From: JAJFVC01 sp039698075
Lineage (GTDB): Bacteria; Planctomycetota; Planctomycetia; Pirellulales; Thermoguttaceae
Assembly: GCA_039698075.1 (NCBI GenBank)
Contig: JBDKTJ010000163.1
Span: 1 to 26,850, forward strand
Direction of reading: 5' to 3'
Length of the DNA stretch: 26,850 nt
Part shown: one piece after another, positions 15,072 to 22,378 of the stretch
How the letters are laid out: each line of letters begins with the position of its first letter
How positions within the stretch are numbered: the first letter of the stretch is position 1
The notes under the pieces: model-generated
Databases searched by the model: none
What the model saw: only the letters and a program-made list of their open reading frames with translations
Told to the model about the DNA's origin: nothing
Translations under genes and position numbers: made by a program

Positions 15072-15998
15072 TCAATAGAGCACGTCTTCCTCGGTCGCCC
15101 ACTCGTGGAACAATTCCTTGATGATGCCGTATTTTTCCGCGTGCGCTTTCGGATTGGGATGGCAATAAATGTGCACCCCGTCGGCGCATTGCTTGCCGGC
15201 GGTCATCACCTGCCGAACGTAGTCCGGCGTCGACGAGCCCAGCCGAGAATGCGGATGGCTGTACACGTCCAGAATGACCGGCGTCGAGGGTCCCCACAGC
15301 TCGCGAATCTTCTTGATCTCCGCGCAGACCTGACTGGCGTCGGTGAGATCCGCCTTGACCGACTCGTGACGATAAGGGAACAGGATTCCGTCCACCACGT
15401 CGCGATATTTTTCCACGAACTTCGGGTTGGCGGCGTCTTTGGCAAAATACAGACACGGCACAAACGCCAGCTTCGGATTGATCTGGCGCGTCGCCGCCAC
15501 GATCTGCGCCATGCGATTCGGCGTCAGGATTTTCACGTTGTACCCGAAATCGTCGATCGACCACGCCTTCAAGTTCGGTTCGCGCACGCTGAGCTTGGCG
15601 ATCTCCGTCGCCCAACGCTCGTAGTCCAATTGATACGGCTCCGAAAAATTCTTGCTGTTCGGCGGCGACTCCGACGGCGGAATCAGGCAGACCCACACGG
15701 AGATTCCCCGTTGTCGGGCCAACGGCAGAAACTTCGCCAAGTCGCCCCAGTCATCCACCCCCTTCCAGATCAGCCAGTGGTACGTATTCGCCCGAAGGTC
15801 GGCCAACTGGTCGAGCAGTCGGGGAATGTCCACATGCTTGTCCTTGCCGCGAGGGGCCCCGTCATACGTTCCGAACGACCCGCGCACCACGGCGCGTCGA
15901 AGCTCCTGCGAGTCGTCCGCCGAGCAACACGTCTCCGCAACATACAAGGAGCAAAAAACCGCCGCCACGAGGCAGCCCAAGCCAACTGTGCGTCTCAT
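15072..15998 (-). CDS. Secreted TIM-barrel-like protein, glycoside-hydrolase-like, function unknown
   Basis: Start chosen at the ATG at 15998, 7 nt after GGAGAG; an ATG two codons upstream is too close to it. The 308-aa product begins with a signal peptide (MRRTVGLGCLVAAVFCSLYV, then a Cys-rich cleavage region). The mature part reads as a beta/alpha barrel: LRANTYHWLIWKGVDDW, QRGISVWVCLIPP, LKAWSIDDFGYN and LAFVPCLYF are typical strand ends. The Asp pair in SIDDF is a possible active site. The function is unknown; it is most like uncharacterised exported planctomycete proteins with a sugar-hydrolase-type barrel. It is transcribed alone, converging on cdsA across the repeat block. Confidence 0.7.
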   Translation of the reverse strand: MRRTVGLGCLVAAVFCSLYVAETCCSADDSQELRRAVVRGSFGTYDGAPRGKDKHVDIPRLLDQLADLRANTYHWLIWKGVDDWGDLAKFLPLARQRGISVWVCLIPPSESPPNSKNFSEPYQLDYERWATEIAKLSVREPNLKAWSIDDFGYNVKILTPNRMAQIVAATRQINPKLAFVPCLYFAKDAANPKFVEKYRDVVDGILFPYRHESVKADLTDASQVCAEIKKIRELWGPSTPVILDVYSHPHSRLGSSTPDYVRQVMTAGKQCADGVHIYCHPNPKAHAEKYGIIKELFHEWATEEDVLY

Positions 15999-16252
15999 TG
16001 CCATACTCTCCAGCGGGGATGGAAGATCTTGACGCCCCGGACTGACAAAACGCATTCCGTCAGCGGCCCATCGCCAACGGCAGGGCGTTCAACCTTACAT
16101 CCACATCCTACCCCATTTTCATCGCCTCGTCACCATGGAGCGACGTGCATCCCACCGCCAACAGCCAAAAAATACTCAAATCACCCCGATCGCCCATTCA
16201 TCCAAAAAATGCAAAAAAACGCCTCCCAAGCGTCCGCGCCGCCGACTCGCTC
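15999..16252. other. Intergenic stretch between divergent genes
   Basis: Between the secreted-protein start and the ketoacyl-synthase promoter I see no ORF with a convincing start, no RNA gene and no strong inverted repeat. Short A runs occur near 16200-16220. The minus-strand promoter is presumably here but no good hexamer pair stands out. Confidence 0.4.
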
Positions 16253-16281
16253 TCGACTCAGATCGGCAAGCCGGTTAAAAT
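16253..16281 (+). promoter_or_regulatory. Candidate promoter of the ketoacyl-synthase homologue
   Basis: TCGACT (16253-16258) and TAAAAT (16276-16281) with 17-nt spacing lie 45 nt upstream of the ATG at 16327. The -10 matches consensus in five of six positions, the -35 in four. Confidence 0.4.
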
Positions 16282-16326
16282 GGGTGGCCCTTGCCTATTT
16301 CGCTGAGATTAAAGAAGGATGTCTGC

Positions 16327-17631
16327 ATGAGTTCCACGCCGCGACGCATCGTGATTACCGGCCTCGGGATCATCTCTCCGCTGGGCAGCACGAAACAATC
16401 CCTTTGGGACGGCCTCACGCAAGGCCGCAGCGGCGTTCAGCGCCTCGCCGAACCGCTGCCCGTTCGGATCGGCAGCCCTTGTCGTCAGTTCACCGGCGAA
16501 ATCGACAACTTCGGCGAGCTGGACAAGGAAACCAAGAAAACGATCCGCAAGGGCCTGAAGGTCATGTGCCGCGAGTGTCAGATGGGCGTGGCCGCCGCGC
16601 AATGGGCGCTGAACGACGCGGCGTTGAAGTCCAGCTCGATCGCCCCCGAACGGATCGGCATCTCTTTCGGCGCCGACTACATGCTCTCGCTGCCCGAGGA
16701 GTTCACCGAAGGCATCGTCCGGTGCGTCGACGACCAGGGCCAGTTTCAGTTTTCCCGCTGGGGCGGCGAAGGCATGACCAAGATGTCGCCGCTCTGGCTG
16801 CTAAAATACCTGCCGAACATGCCGGCCAGCCACTTGGCGATCTACAACGATTTCCGCGGCCCGAACAATTCGCTGACGCTCCGCGAAGCGGCGGCCAACC
16901 TCGCCTTGGGCGAAGCGTTTCAGATCATTCTGCGCGACGACGCCGACGCCATGCTCGTCGGAGCCACCGGCACCCGGCTGCATACGATGAAAACCATCCA
17001 CGCCGTGCAGCAGGAAGAAGTCTGCACGGACCATGACGATCCAGCCTCCGCCAGCCGCCCGTTCGATCTCCATCGCAATGGCATGGTGCTCGGCGAAGGC
17101 GCCGCGGCGATCGTTTTGGAAGAGATGTCGTCCGCCCAAGCCCGGGGCGCCGCCATCTACGGCGAAGTGCTGGCCTCCGCGTCCAGCGCCGTGGCCGGGC
17201 CGCGATTGGTCGCCGACCGTCGCCGGGCCATGCAAAACGTGCTCGAATCGGTCCTTCGCAGCTCCAGCCTGAAACCCGACGAAATCGGACACCTGCACGC
17301 CCACGGCCTGAGCACCCGCACCTGCGACGTCGACGAATCGCAAGCCATCGGCGACGTGTTCGGCCGCCGAGCGACGCCGCTGCCGGTGGTTTCCTCGAAA
17401 GGGCACTTGGGCAATCTGGGCGCGGGCAGCGGACTGCTCGAACTGATCGGCAGCCTGCTGGCCCTCCAACACAGGCGGCTGTTCCCCACGCTCAACTACA
17501 CCACGCCCGATCCGGCGTGTCCGGTGTCGGTGGTCCGCGACGGCGAGGTTTCGCCGGGCGGGAACTTCGTCAACCTGAGCGTCACCCCGCAAGGCCAAGC
17601 CTCGGCCGTGCTGGTGCGGCAGGTTGGGTGA
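16327..17631 (+). CDS. Beta-ketoacyl-ACP synthase homologue with altered active site (KAS II / chain-length-factor-like)
   Basis: Start at the ATG at 16327, 9 nt after AAGAAGG, giving 434 aa, the normal KAS II length. Fold motifs are clear: RRIVITGLGIISPLG at 6-20, RGPNNSL at 177-183, SRPFDLHRNGMVLGEGAA at 243-260, LHAHGLST at 323-330. Ungapped alignment to FabF puts Glu187 at the catalytic Cys. His326 of the first catalytic histidine is kept, but the second (in the usual GH) is Asn363, while Lys358 is kept. Condensation by the usual route should be impossible. Loss of Cys with retained fold resembles chain-length factors of type II polyketide systems (Gln at that site). No partner synthase or ACP lies nearby. 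It converges on the YjbQ-family gene with one base between stops. Confidence 0.85.
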   Translation: MSSTPRRIVITGLGIISPLGSTKQSLWDGLTQGRSGVQRLAEPLPVRIGSPCRQFTGEIDNFGELDKETKKTIRKGLKVMCRECQMGVAAAQWALNDAALKSSSIAPERIGISFGADYMLSLPEEFTEGIVRCVDDQGQFQFSRWGGEGMTKMSPLWLLKYLPNMPASHLAIYNDFRGPNNSLTLREAAANLALGEAFQIILRDDADAMLVGATGTRLHTMKTIHAVQQEEVCTDHDDPASASRPFDLHRNGMVLGEGAAAIVLEEMSSAQARGAAIYGEVLASASSAVAGPRLVADRRRAMQNVLESVLRSSSLKPDEIGHLHAHGLSTRTCDVDESQAIGDVFGRRATPLPVVSSKGHLGNLGAGSGLLELIGSLLALQHRRLFPTLNYTTPDPACPVSVVRDGEVSPGGNFVNLSVTPQGQASAVLVRQVG

Positions 17632-17632
17632 T

Positions 17633-18067
17633 TCATCCGTTTTTCGATGACTCGCCCTGCACGGTGATCACCAGTCGGCGACCGCCGCTTCGGCCACGAT
17701 GCTCGCACAGACAAATCCCCTGCCACGTGCCGAGACACAATCGGCCGTCGCGGATGGGAATCGTCAGCGAACACCCCAAAAGCGAGGCTTTCACGTGGCC
17801 TGGCATGTCGTCGCGGCCTTCAACCGTGTGACGGTAGGGAAAATCCTCGGGCGCCAAAACGTCGAGCGCCTGATCCAGATCAACCAGCACGTCGGGATCG
17901 GCGTTCTCGTTGATCGTCAGCGACGCCGAGGTGTGCTGCAAAAAGACGTGCAGCAACCCCACACGGATCGTCTTAAGTTCCGGAACTGCCTCGACCACCC
18001 GCCGGGTGATCGAATGAATCCCTCGCGGAAAGGACGGCAACGAAAGCTCTTGCTGAAGCCATGTCAT
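17633..18067 (-). CDS. YjbQ family protein (UPF0047)
   Basis: The 144-aa protein starts at the ATG at 18067 with GGGAG about 10 nt upstream; a longer open frame to 18175 adds residues unlike the family. It matches the YjbQ/UPF0047 family throughout: LQHTSASLTINENADPDVL, then YRHTVEGRDDMPGHVKASLL, then LGTWQGICLCEHRG. The conserved His, Asp and Glu residues form the presumed metal/active site. Family members show weak thiamine-phosphate-synthase-like activity in some bacteria, but their main role is unsettled. It is apparently a single gene, convergent with the ketoacyl-synthase homologue. Confidence 0.9.
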   Translation of the reverse strand: MTWLQQELSLPSFPRGIHSITRRVVEAVPELKTIRVGLLHVFLQHTSASLTINENADPDVLVDLDQALDVLAPEDFPYRHTVEGRDDMPGHVKASLLGCSLTIPIRDGRLCLGTWQGICLCEHRGRSGGRRLVITVQGESSKNG

Positions 18068-18363
18068 AAAAACGAATCTCCCAAACAGGGGCAGGACAGC
18101 CCCAGTGTAAGCGAGGCGGAAGACCTGGGAAAGGGAACGGGGGGCAAGAAAAAACTCAGCCGCCCCTCCTCGCAACCTTCCCGTACCCCCCGCATCGCAT
18201 TCGATCCCGCCGCAGCGACCGCCAAGACTTTTTTAACCGAAAAGACGACCTGGCTTGATGTTGCGCACATGACGCCTGGCGTGGAATGTGGGCAAAATTT
18301 TCTGTTTGATCGGTTCGCCCAAACAGCTTTGCTCGCCAAAAGGTGGTTTTTTGCCAAATCTGC
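18068..18363. other. Intergenic stretch upstream of the YjbQ-family gene and the 71-aa gene
   Basis: A roughly 300-bp divergent promoter region. It holds scattered homopolymer runs (CCCC, TTTTTT) and no convincing ORF, RNA gene or long inverted repeat. The plus-strand promoter for the 71-aa gene begins at its right end. Confidence 0.4.
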
Positions 18364-18391
18364 TTGACGTCTTGGTCGAATCGGAGATAAT
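18364..18391 (+). promoter_or_regulatory. Strong sigma70-like promoter of the 71-aa gene
   Basis: TTGACG (18364-18369) and GATAAT (18386-18391) are each one mismatch from consensus, with a 16-nt spacer. A start about 7 nt downstream would give a leader of roughly 30 nt before the ATG at 18428, which has GGAG about 10 nt upstream. Confidence 0.6.
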
Positions 18392-18427
18392 GAAGTGTTT
18401 GGGTTTCGTGGAATGGAGTAGCTCGTA

Positions 18428-18643
18428 ATGAGAAATGTTTTTGAGGCGATTCTAGAGTGCGGACACGACGAGGACTTCTTGCCTGAAGAGTCGGAGGAGT
18501 TCGCCGCGACCGATGCACCCGCCGGTTCGCGGGCGAAAATCGATATCCTGGCCGAAAGGGTGATGCACGGACAGCCGTTGTGGCATCCCAGCGATCGGTC
18601 GGACTACAGCGGTTTGACCGGCGCCGTCCGCCCACGCGCTTAA
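18428..18643 (+). CDS. Small conserved planctomycete-type protein (71 aa), function unknown
   Basis: The protein is very acidic in the first half (CGHDEDFLPEESEEF) and ends with a short conserved block, AKIDILAERVMHGQPLWHPS at residues 36-55. I recall this ILAERV.xGxPLWHPxD block in many small planctomycete proteins of unknown role; that is memory, not a search. The promoter at 18364 is among the best in the window, so the gene is probably well expressed. The Cys/His content is too low for a zinc finger. The ATG with GGAG upstream is a good start. It converges on csrA across a long stem-loop. Confidence 0.65.
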   Translation: MRNVFEAILECGHDEDFLPEESEEFAATDAPAGSRAKIDILAERVMHGQPLWHPSDRSDYSGLTGAVRPRA

Positions 18644-18690
18644 GCGCCGTCCCGCAAGTCCGAATCACAGGCGACGCTGGCGCTGCGCTC

Positions 18691-18709
18691 TTGGGGAGAT
18701 AATCCCCAA
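18691..18709. other. Short stem-loop
   Basis: TTGGGG (18691-18696) and CCCCAA (18704-18709) form a perfect 6-bp stem with a 7-nt loop, about 50 nt after the stop of the 71-aa gene. No T run follows on the plus strand. Confidence 0.3.
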
Positions 18710-18752
18710 AGACACCCCCCGCACAACTTGGCGAATGCGTATTTCTTGCCCC

Positions 18753-18785
18753 TGAAGCGGGCAGGCGGCCGGCTTGCCCGCTTCA
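18753..18785. terminator. Long stem-loop between convergent 71-aa gene and csrA (terminator-like, no T run)
   Basis: TGAAGCGGGCA (18753-18763) pairs perfectly with TGCCCGCTTCA (18775-18785): an 11-bp GC-rich stem with an 11-nt loop. It lies 46 bp downstream of the csrA stop and 110 bp after the 71-aa gene stop. There is no U tract on either strand, so it may block RNases or act with Rho. Confidence 0.45.
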
Positions 18786-18831
18786 CGTCATTCGATCCAC
18801 CCGCGACGTCGTGGGGTGCTGCGCGCCCAAG

Positions 18832-19020
18832 TCATGCCGTCGCCCGAAGCGGCAACGTCTGCGGCTTCTCGTGCCGCTCCAGCTCGCCTCGCAACACCAA
18901 CACGTTCGACGGGGCCTCAATGCCCAAACGAACGCGATCGCCGGCCAATTTCACCACGGTTACCACAATCGAATCACCCAGCGTGATCCGTTCACCTTCG
19001 TGTCGAGACAGAACCAACAT
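18832..19020 (-). CDS. csrA: CsrA, carbon storage regulator (mRNA-binding)
   Basis: From the ATG at 19020 (GGAGG 6 nt upstream) the protein is 62 aa and fits CsrA throughout: MLVLSRHEGERITLGD at the N-terminus, VVKLAGDRVRLGIEAPSNV in the middle, and LRGEL with Arg44. L4 and R44 at the RNA-binding faces are conserved. The longer open frame to 19080 is not needed. CsrA binds A-N-GGA motifs in mRNA leaders and controls translation. Its own leader contains ACGGAGG at the ribosome site, which fits autoregulation. The 98-aa gene lies 105 bp upstream on the same strand, probably cotranscribed. Confidence 0.95.
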   Translation of the reverse strand: MLVLSRHEGERITLGDSIVVTVVKLAGDRVRLGIEAPSNVLVLRGELERHEKPQTLPLRATA

Positions 19021-19125
19021 GAATAACCTCCGTGTCGCAAACAATGTAATGACGGATAGGATTCCATTCGTCTTTGTCAATCCACCGGTCTGCCGCCCAC
19101 GGCCTCAACCGACCGAACAACCGCT

Positions 19126-19422
19126 TCACGCGGCGGCAGTCTCCATTCGCGGCGCTTCCAAAAGCTGAGTCTTCAAAAACCGTTCCCCGCAAGAACCATA
19201 AAACAAGATCTGGTTGCGATCCGTTTCCCAAATGGCCGTAAACTTGGTAGCGCGAGGACCGTGCAGGCAGAAATAGATCCCGCAAGGCTTGTCCCCCCGC
19301 CGCAAAACCCGTTCGGTCATCTGAAAAGCTCCAACCTGAAGCTGATATTGACTGCAAATGGTGGTGTTGACGTATTCCCGAAGATCGTGGACGCTTTCAA
19401 TCTGCTGAAAACGAGTCAACAT
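19126..19422 (-). CDS. Conserved protein of unknown function upstream of csrA (98 aa)
   Basis: The protein is soluble, with no signal peptide. Recognisable blocks are VHDLREYVNTTIC (11-23), the middle GAFQMTERVLRRG, and the tract GIYFCLHGPRATKFTAIWET followed by LFYGSCGERF. I recall close relatives from planctomycetes, often near csrA, but know no function. Several conserved aromatic and Cys residues suggest a small folded domain. The start ATG is preceded by AGGAG at an unusually long distance (about 13 nt), with a T run and a possible short hairpin between. Same-strand csrA 105 bp downstream suggests a two-gene operon. Confidence 0.65.
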   Translation of the reverse strand: MLTRFQQIESVHDLREYVNTTICSQYQLQVGAFQMTERVLRRGDKPCGIYFCLHGPRATKFTAIWETDRNQILFYGSCGERFLKTQLLEAPRMETAAA

Positions 19423-19442
19423 TGTAGGAAAAAATCTCCTGT
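19423..19442 (-). promoter_or_regulatory. Leader of the 98-aa gene: ACAGGAG with possible hairpin (candidate CsrA site)
   Basis: On the minus strand ACAGGAG contains the A-N-GGA CsrA core and is the only Shine-Dalgarno. AGGA (19440-19437) can pair with TCCT (19429-19426) across the T run, which would hide the ribosome site. Autogenous or CsrA control is an inference. Confidence 0.35.
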
Positions 19443-19921
19443 CTAATCGCCAAGAATGATATTGGATATTCTACGCAAGCACGACAACTTGCGGTACTTG
19501 CTGATAGAGAGAACTATCGGCAATTTACACAAACAAAATCGCCTGAGTATTTCGGGAGGTTTTCAAAATCATCCCAAATTGGCAGGAGGAAAAACGACTG
19601 CTAACCGCCGTCAGAAAAGGAGATGCGACGAACCGACGATTGCGGACTCGGCGTAAAACAAAATAAAATTCAAGATCATATAAGGCGTAAAAACCGACCA
19701 AACTGACGCCAGCCGGCTATTTTACTTCCCTTACAGAGGTCTTATACGTGTTCTAACCAGAAAGTGCGCGGGTTACGCCCCAGTTTCGCCAATACCGCCA
19801 TGTTTCCTGTTGCCGCCATTGAGCCGCTTGCGATTTCGCAAAAGAGCGGTTGGAACGTCCGAGGGAAACGACCAACCGCCTTCGCGGAAGAGCATCCGCG
19901 CATTCTCAAGTTGGAACGCGT
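19443..19921. other. AT-richer intergenic stretch without credible genes
   Basis: By eye, 19450-19740 is visibly richer in A and T than the flanking DNA and has no codon pattern like the neighbours; the 66-aa frame at 19456-19656 has no ribosome site or family likeness. The right part (19740-19921) continues the frame of the DUF6807 remnant but no longer resembles the family. It fits decayed or transferred DNA. Confidence 0.45.
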
Positions 19922-20098
19922 TTCATACGCCTGGGCAACTTTGCCAGCCTTCGGATCGCCATGGTTCAAGAAAACTCGATACCGAAGCGTAATCGCGTCA
20001 CCCGGTTGGATCGTGTACGTCCCGTCCGGCCCTGTTTTATTCATAAACGCCCTCGCACCGAACGAATTGGCGGCAATCAATCCAAAGGCGGGGGGGAC
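19922..20098 (-). pseudogene. Remnant of a DUF6807 (PmoA family) gene, C-terminal fragment
   Basis: The minus frame reads PAFGLIAANSFGARAF, then GPDGTYTIQPGDAITLRYRV, then HGDPKAGKVAQAYE, which is the usual C-terminal end of DUF6807 proteins (secreted, planctomycete-rich, function unclear despite the PmoA label). A TAG at 20101-20099 in frame cuts it off upstream, and the frame runs on past the normal end into unrelated sequence. No start codon with a ribosome site exists. It is a truncated relic of about 55 codons next to tRNA-Lys. Confidence 0.55.
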
Positions 20099-20116
20099 CT
20101 AGACAACGCGGCCATT

Positions 20117-20135
20117 CCCTGCCAAAATAGCAGGG
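20117..20135. other. Stem-loop upstream of the tRNA promoter
   Basis: CCCTGC (20117-20122) and GCAGGG (20130-20135) form a perfect 6-bp stem with the loop CAAAATA. It lies just before the -35 of the tRNA-Lys candidate promoter. It could be a remnant terminator; no T run follows. Confidence 0.35.
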
Positions 20136-20137
20136 AC

Positions 20138-20167
20138 TTGGCGAGACTCCCCACGATCGCCGATATT
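20138..20167 (+). promoter_or_regulatory. Candidate promoter of tRNA-Lys
   Basis: TTGGCG (20138-20143) and GATATT (20162-20167) with 18-nt spacing, about 50 nt upstream of the tRNA. Four of six consensus positions match in each. Confidence 0.35.
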
Positions 20168-20217
20168 CTGCGGCAACCGTCGCTGCAGGGGCGATCCCTC
20201 AACGATCCTCGCCGCAC

Positions 20218-20290
20218 GAGGCTGTAGCTCAGTCGGTAGAGCAACGGACTTTTAATCCGTTGGTCGCGGGTTCAAGTCCCGCCGGCCTCA
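20218..20290 (+). tRNA. tRNA-Lys (anticodon UUU)
   Basis: A 73-nt cloverleaf. The acceptor GAGGCTG pairs with CGGCCTC with one G-T pair, followed by discriminator A at 20290. The D arm contains AGCTCAGTCGGTAGAGC; the anticodon stem ACGGA/TCCGT holds the loop CTTTTAA with anticodon TTT; the T arm is GCGGG TTCAAGT CCCGC. CCA is not encoded. The adenine methyltransferase gene starts 39 bp downstream, and a gene relic and AT-rich DNA lie upstream, so the tRNA borders an accessory-looking patch. Confidence 0.95.
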
Positions 20291-20328
20291 CTTTCTTTCT
20301 ACACTGCTGGCGAAACGGATCGGCCGCA

Positions 20329-21477
20329 ATGGCCCTGGCTGCGACACAATCGACGGCGTCAGCCCACGACCGTTCGGTCGGTGAGAATCCCGAGTTTCTC
20401 AGCCGCCAATTGCTGACCTATCTGGGCAACAAGCGTCTCTTGCTCGATCACATCGGTCAAGCGGTCGAATGCGTCAAGCGGCGGCTGCAAAGGGATCGGC
20501 TGCGGGTGTTCGACGTGTTCGCCGGGTCGGGCGTCGTCTCGCGGTTCTTCAAAGCCCACGCCTCCCGGTTGGTCAGCAACGATTTCGAGGACTACGCCGC
20601 GGTGGTCGGACGTTGTTTCTTGCGCAATCGCAGCCGCGTCGACTTCCGGCGGCTTCAGAAAATCACCGACGACATGAACGCCCGCGTCGACGGCGACGGT
20701 TTTCAGCCCGGATTCCTCGAAGAACTCTACTCGCCGAAAGATGAATCGCGTATCACGGCCGACGATCGCGTCTTCTACACCCGCGACAATGCCCGACGCC
20801 TGGACAACTACCGCCGAATGTTAAGCTCCGTGCCGCCGGACTTGCAGGACATGGTTCTGGGACCGTTGTTGAGCGAGGCCTCGATCCACGCCAACACGGC
20901 GGGCGTGTTCAAGGGCTTTTACAAGGACCGACGCACGGGCCGCGGAAAGTTCGGCGGCAGCCACGGCGACGCGCTGTCTCGAATTCGCGGTCCGATTCGT
21001 CTGACCCCGCCGGTTCTCAGCCGGTTCGAGTGCGACGTCGACGTGATGCAGATGGACGCCAACGCCGCGGCTCGCCAACTGCGCGATTTGGACCTCGCCT
21101 ACGTCGATCCCCCCTACAACCAACATCCGTATGGCTCAAACTACTTCATGCTGAACCTGCTGGTCCGTTATGAGCGGCCAACTCGGATCAGCAAAGTCTC
21201 CGGCATTCCCGCCATGTGGCGTCGGTCGGGCTACAACGCCAAAGCGAGCGCGCTGGAGTTGCTGCGCGATCTGCTCGGCGCGTTGGATGCGCGTTTTTTG
21301 CTGGTGTCGTTCAACGACGAGGGATTTGTTCGGCCCAAGGAAATGACGGACCTGCTCGGAAAACTCGGCTCCGTCCAGACGGTCGAGGTGCCCTACAACA
21401 CCTTTCGCGGGAGCCGTAACCTGCGGAATCGCGAAATTCACGTCACCGAACACCTTTTCTTGGTGGAACGCCGGTGA
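20329..21477 (+). CDS. D12-class DNA adenine N6-methyltransferase (orphan)
   Basis: From the ATG at 20329 the protein has 382 aa; the open frame begins inside the tRNA gene, so the upstream part is not used. Motifs are in the order of Dam/D12-type enzymes: LLTYLGNKRLL at 28-38, the SAM-binding VFDVFAGSG at 60-68 with acidic SNDFEDYA later, and the catalytic DPPY at 260-263 followed by NQHPYGSNYFMLNLL. A target-recognition region lies between. Members methylate the N6 of adenine in a short site. No restriction endonuclease, Vsr or specificity gene is adjacent, so it is an orphan, either regulatory or a remnant of a type II system. Only a weak ribosome site precedes ATG. It converges on the next gene with 7 bp between stops. 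Confidence 0.9.
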   Translation: MALAATQSTASAHDRSVGENPEFLSRQLLTYLGNKRLLLDHIGQAVECVKRRLQRDRLRVFDVFAGSGVVSRFFKAHASRLVSNDFEDYAAVVGRCFLRNRSRVDFRRLQKITDDMNARVDGDGFQPGFLEELYSPKDESRITADDRVFYTRDNARRLDNYRRMLSSVPPDLQDMVLGPLLSEASIHANTAGVFKGFYKDRRTGRGKFGGSHGDALSRIRGPIRLTPPVLSRFECDVDVMQMDANAAARQLRDLDLAYVDPPYNQHPYGSNYFMLNLLVRYERPTRISKVSGIPAMWRRSGYNAKASALELLRDLLGALDARFLLVSFNDEGFVRPKEMTDLLGKLGSVQTVEVPYNTFRGSRNLRNREIHVTEHLFLVERR

Positions 21478-21484
21478 TCGCGCA

Positions 21485-22348
21485 TTAGTGTTTTTTGTCC
21501 GGAACGCCCAATTGACGCAGCTTGGCCTTGGCGTCCGCGATGGTCGCCCGGGCTTTTTCCACCGAATCGATGGACTGCGGCGCGTGCCCGTTTTGCTTTG
21601 TCTTTTTCGCAATTTCGGCCAAACGATCGCGCGCGGTTTTTTCGTCCGCCTTGGCCTTTTTCAATTCGTCGCTCGTCGCCGTCCACCCGGCGTCCCCGGC
21701 GAAAAGTCTCTCCTTCAACGGCTCCAACTGTTTTTTCGCTTGCTCGCAAGCAGTCACCGCAGCCTGATAGTCGGCGTCGTCGCCCAAGGCGTTCTTGCGG
21801 ATTTCCGCGCGACGCCGCCCGGCGTCTTCCTGCTCGCCGACCTCTCGCAATTTCGCCTGGTAGTCCGGCGACTCCATAATTCGACGCAGATGGTCTCCTA
21901 TATCCGTTTGCGACTGCTTCACCGCATCCCGGGCGCGGCCCACGTCGGATTTCGAAGGCTGCGATTCGACCAGCGATTCCTCGCGGTCGTGAAGTTTTTT
22001 CCGAAGCGATCCCTCTTTGGCGACGACCGCATTGACGGCGGCGCGAGCTTTGTCCAACGTAGCGGGAGCGTTGTCCTGTTTGCTCTTATCCTTGTCCGAG
22101 TCTTTGCGGTCCTTGTTCGAATCCTTCGCGGCGGCGTCCTTCGCCTTGGCATCCGACAACACCTTCTCCGCCGCGGCGATCTGAGCCTGCAGGTCGGCGA
22201 TCGTCGCCTTTCTGGCCGCGTTATTGGCAGCCTGAATGGAATTGGGATGATGCCGAGAATGTCGCGCAAAGCACGGCGACGGCCAAGCCACGAGAAATAC
22301 GGAAAGCCCCGCAAGAAATACCCACGCCGCAGACCTTCGGCCTTGCAT
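21485..22348 (-). CDS. Secreted Lys/Ala/Asp-rich helical protein, function unknown
   Basis: The 287-aa protein starts with AGGAGGG 5 nt before the ATG. A signal peptide (QGRRSAAWVFLAGLSVFLVA) precedes a PCFARHS cleavage region. The rest is highly charged and alpha-helical: an Ala/Lys coiled coil at about 45-75, a low-complexity Lys/Asp linker at about 76-90 (KDSNKDRKDSDKDKSK), then more coiled-coil repeats to the C-terminus. No enzymatic motif is seen. It starts 30 bp after the peptidase stop on the same strand, so probably cotranscribed with it. A periplasmic structural or adaptor role is possible. Confidence 0.65.
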   Translation of the reverse strand: MQGRRSAAWVFLAGLSVFLVAWPSPCFARHSRHHPNSIQAANNAARKATIADLQAQIAAAEKVLSDAKAKDAAAKDSNKDRKDSDKDKSKQDNAPATLDKARAAVNAVVAKEGSLRKKLHDREESLVESQPSKSDVGRARDAVKQSQTDIGDHLRRIMESPDYQAKLREVGEQEDAGRRRAEIRKNALGDDADYQAAVTACEQAKKQLEPLKERLFAGDAGWTATSDELKKAKADEKTARDRLAEIAKKTKQNGHAPQSIDSVEKARATIADAKAKLRQLGVPDKKH

Positions 22349-22378
22349 CTCACCCTCCTCAGTTCCCAGATTCCGCGA

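Noticed and set aside
14865..17036. A very long plus-strand open frame (723 codons)
   Set aside because: It runs through the inverted-repeat block and antisense to the secreted protein, has no start signal or family likeness, and overlaps the ketoacyl-synthase gene in another frame; typical shadow of GC-rich DNA.
19456..19656. 66-codon open frame in the AT-rich stretch
   Set aside because: No ribosome site, no conserved motif and composition unlike the neighbouring genes.
20218..20290. tRNA-Lys as the attachment site of an integrated element
   Set aside because: No second copy of the tRNA 3' end and no integrase gene in the window.
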